A stretch of 64,000 nt of DNA from Candidatus Accumulibacter cognatus (GTDB lineage: Bacteria > Pseudomonadota > Gammaproteobacteria > Burkholderiales > Rhodocyclaceae), in the NCBI GenBank assembly GCA_013414765.1, contig CP058708.1, positions 3,467,553-3,531,552 on the forward strand. The letters run 5' to 3'. A program made the position numbers and the translations under genes. The notes under the pieces are model-generated. The model had not been told where the DNA came from. It did no database searches and saw only the letters and a program-made list of their open reading frames with translations. Within the stretch, counting starts at the first letter, position 1. Every line of letters begins with the position of its first letter. Shown here piece by piece: positions 62,022 to 64,000 of the stretch.

Positions 62022-63392
62022 TTACGGTTCGCGGACCGATTCATCGAGTGCCTTGATCAACGGCCATAACAAATAGGAAATCACCGAGCGTTTGCCCACC
62101 GTGATCTCGGCGCTGATGGTCATGCCGGGAAGCAGGCGAGCGTGTTTTGGAAACCGGTTGAGCTGGGTCGTGGTCAAGCGGATACGGCCCAGGTAGTAGG
62201 CCTCGCTGCCACCAACAGCGACGTTCTCGCGACGGAAGGCATCTTCGCTGATCGTGCGCAGTTCGCCATCCAGGGCACCGTGCAACTGGAAGGGATAGGC
62301 ATCCACCTTCATGTGCACCCGGTCGCCGAGTTTGACATAACCCACATCCGCCGATTCGATCTGGACCTCAGCCTCCAGGCTCTCTCCCAGGGGAACCAGG
62401 GTGAACAAGGCTTCGGCTGCCTTGGCGACGGAACCGGCGGAGAGCTTGGCGACCTCCAGCACCACGGCGTCGGAGGGTGCGGTCAGGATGACCAACTGGT
62501 GACGTTTGTCCGCCTTCTGCAACTGCTCGTTGACCGAATCCCGCTCACGGGACAGGGCGAGAAGTTCCTCCATGATTTTTTGTCGCCAGCCGGTCTGGAA
62601 GGACAGACGTTCGGCTTCCAGTCCAGTCCGTTCCTTCTGGAGTTCCTGCTCCCGACTGCGGGCCATCTGGGCGCCTCGCTCCGCTTCGAGCAGGCGGTCC
62701 TGGGCGTCCAGCAGGCGGGCGCGCACCGCATATTGCTGGGCCACCAGGGGTTCGAGCATGGCGACCATTTCCCGGAGTACCTGGACGCGGGAGTTCATCG
62801 CGGTCTGGTCGCGGCGGTTGGTTTCCAGGGACGCCCGGATGCGGGCGATATTTTCATCCAGTCGTCGCATCTGGGCGAGATAGCTGGCCTGTCTTTCGTC
62901 GGCCAGGCGGCCCTGGATCTTTTTGTCATCACTGGCCAAGGCATCGGCAGTGACGGTTTTGCCCGACAGTTCCGCTTCCAGTCTGGCACGTTCGTTATCG
63001 AGGCTGCCCAGGCGAGTTCTCAACTGGGTTTCATCCGCTTCGGTAAAGGTCGGGTCAAGGGTGGCGAGCTGCTCCCCCTTTTTCACGATCTGCCCGGGCT
63101 TGACATTGATCTGCTGGATGATGGCGGTGTCCAGCGGTTGCAGCACGATATTCGGCAGCGGGGTGATCAATCTTCCACGGGCGGTGATCACCAGGTCGAT
63201 ATCCGAGAAGGTCGCCAGCAGGAGGAAGACAAGCAATGCCAGAGCGAGGAGGTGCAGGGTGAAACTGGCCGAACGGGGCAGTGGCCGCCGCTCGATTTCG
63301 TCCGCATCAGGCAGGAAATCCAGAGCCGGCTGATCAGGCGTCTGCCGGGACCACAGCCGGCGGATCAAAGATGGCCTGTCTGTTGGTTCCAT
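62022..63392 (-). CDS. HlyD-family membrane fusion protein of a type I secretion system
   Basis: A 456-aa adaptor. One membrane helix is near residues 45-65 (FTLHLLALALLVFLLLATFS), followed by a lipoyl-like half (IIQQINVKPGQIVKKGEQLA), a long coiled coil (about 110-290, NERARLEAELSG, RERDSVNEQLQKAD) and a beta-barrel end with LTAPSDAVVLEVAKLSAGSV and MTISAEITVGKRSVISYLLW typical of HlyD/PrtE. It links the inner-membrane ABC protein to a TolC-type channel. It overlaps the ABC gene by 28 bp and is convergent with the RTX gene. Confidence 0.94.
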   Translation of the reverse strand: MEPTDRPSLIRRLWSRQTPDQPALDFLPDADEIERRPLPRSASFTLHLLALALLVFLLLATFSDIDLVITARGRLITPLPNIVLQPLDTAIIQQINVKPGQIVKKGEQLATLDPTFTEADETQLRTRLGSLDNERARLEAELSGKTVTADALASDDKKIQGRLADERQASYLAQMRRLDENIARIRASLETNRRDQTAMNSRVQVLREMVAMLEPLVAQQYAVRARLLDAQDRLLEAERGAQMARSREQELQKERTGLEAERLSFQTGWRQKIMEELLALSRERDSVNEQLQKADKRHQLVILTAPSDAVVLEVAKLSAGSVAKAAEALFTLVPLGESLEAEVQIESADVGYVKLGDRVHMKVDAYPFQLHGALDGELRTISEDAFRRENVAVGGSEAYYLGRIRLTTTQLNRFPKHARLLPGMTISAEITVGKRSVISYLLWPLIKALDESVREP

Positions 63393-64000
63393 AGATGCTG
63401 GTAGGTCTCACAGCGGGAGAGCAGTTGTGTGTGCGTGCCCCAATCCGACAAGCGGCCATTTTGCATGACCAGAACCACATCGGCGTTAACCAGGGTGGAC
63501 AATCGGTGGGAGATCATGATCACCGTTCTGCCGACGGCGATCCGGGAGAGATTTCGGATGAAAATCGCTTCGCTCTCCGGGTCGAGGGCGCTGGCGGCCT
63601 CGTCGAGAATCAGAATGTTGGGCCTGGCCAGCAGGGAACGGGCGATTGACAGACGCTGCTTCTGCCCGCCACTCAGATTCGATGCGTTCTCCTCCAGCAG
63701 CGTGTCGTATCCTTGCGGCATTCGTTCGATGAATTCGTCGGCCCCGGCTGCCTGGGCGGCGGCGACGATTTCCTCGATGGTGGCATCGGGCTTGGTGATG
63801 GTGAGATTGTCGCGAATGCTGCCGCGGAAAAGAAAATTCTCCTGCAGGACCACCCCGATCTGGCGGCGGAGATGAGACAGGTCGATTTCCCGGGCATCGA
63901 TGCCGTCAAAGCGGACGAGGCCTTCCTGCACCGGGTAGAGGCCCTGGATCAGCTTGGTCAGGGTGGTTTTTCCTGAACCACTGCGTCCCACGACACCCAC
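63365..64000 (-). CDS. Type I secretion ABC transporter, C-terminal ATPase part (cut by the window edge)
   Basis: The visible 211 residues are the nucleotide-binding domain of an HlyB/PrtD-like exporter: Walker A VGRSGSGKTTLTKLIQGLYP, Q-loop GVVLQENFLFRGSIRDNLTI, signature NLSGGQKQRLSIARSLLARP, Walker B ILILDEAASALDPESEA and the switch histidine in ISHRLSTL. The gene starts beyond position 64000, so its membrane and any peptidase-like domain cannot be seen. It is translated just before hlyD. Confidence 0.93.
   Translation of the reverse strand: MGVVGRSGSGKTTLTKLIQGLYPVQEGLVRFDGIDAREIDLSHLRRQIGVVLQENFLFRGSIRDNLTITKPDATIEEIVAAAQAAGADEFIERMPQGYDTLLEENASNLSGGQKQRLSIARSLLARPNILILDEAASALDPESEAIFIRNLSRIAVGRTVIMISHRLSTLVNADVVLVMQNGRLSDWGTHTQLLSRCETYQHLWNQQTGHL

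Overview
The window looks like the chromosome of a GC-rich betaproteobacterium. The evidence is the mrdAB-rlpA-dacC-ybeD-lipB-lipA and gmk-rpoZ-spoT gene orders, a methylcitrate pair (prpC, prpD), a branched-chain amino-acid ABC transporter, and an E. coli-type fumarate reductase beside a rhodoquinone-type methyltransferase. A Rhodocyclales-like organism (for example near 'Candidatus Accumulibacter') is my inference; there is no rRNA here to confirm it. No tRNA, rRNA or CRISPR array was recognised.

Layout. (1) 0-12.4 kb: core genes on the plus strand for peptidoglycan elongation (mrdA, mrdB, rlpA, dacC), lipoate synthesis (ybeD, lipB, lipA), a second RlpA-like protein and the methylcitrate enzymes. 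(2) 12.4-13.7 kb: an RTX-type zinc metalloprotease. (3) About 14.4-31.8 kb: a chromosomal integron. The integrase gene (30787-31806, plus strand) lies at the right end behind a promoter carrying a LexA-like box. About 16 gene cassettes, separated by attC hairpin sites, run leftwards from it. Most encode unknown proteins; recognisable cargo includes a HicA/HicB pair, a broken PIN protein, an Mrr-like nuclease, a TfoX-N protein, a LysE exporter, a GFA protein, a DUF1353 protein and a tyrosine phosphatase. The left part is scarred by IS256-, IS5- and IS1111-type remnants. (4) 32.0-45.9 kb: a minus-strand gntR-livK-putA-(accessory genes)-livHMGF-eamA locus. putA is split by an IS66-family element with a perfect 8-bp target duplication, and an Mrr-like nuclease plus toxin-antitoxin genes sit between putA and livH. 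(5) 46-52.5 kb: small envelope proteins, gmk-rpoZ-spoT, dadA and a TatD nuclease. (6) 52.6-56.8 kb: rquA followed by frdABCD, suggesting rhodoquinone-linked fumarate respiration. (7) 57-64 kb: a c-di-GMP/secretion block: ycgR (PilZ), a FlhB-C-like gene, a c-di-GMP-I riboswitch with a strong promoter, the 1147-aa RTX metalloprotease it should control, and a type I secretion HlyD/ABC pair running off the right edge.

Two 198-bp direct repeats made of tandem hairpins lie at 33681-33878 and 56794-56991; the first supplies the 3' end of livG. The points most worth follow-up are the SOS-linked integron with its unknown cargo, the riboswitch-controlled RTX protein, the rhodoquinone/fumarate reductase block, the clean IS66 disruption of putA immediately before its catalytic cysteine, and the hairpin repeat family.
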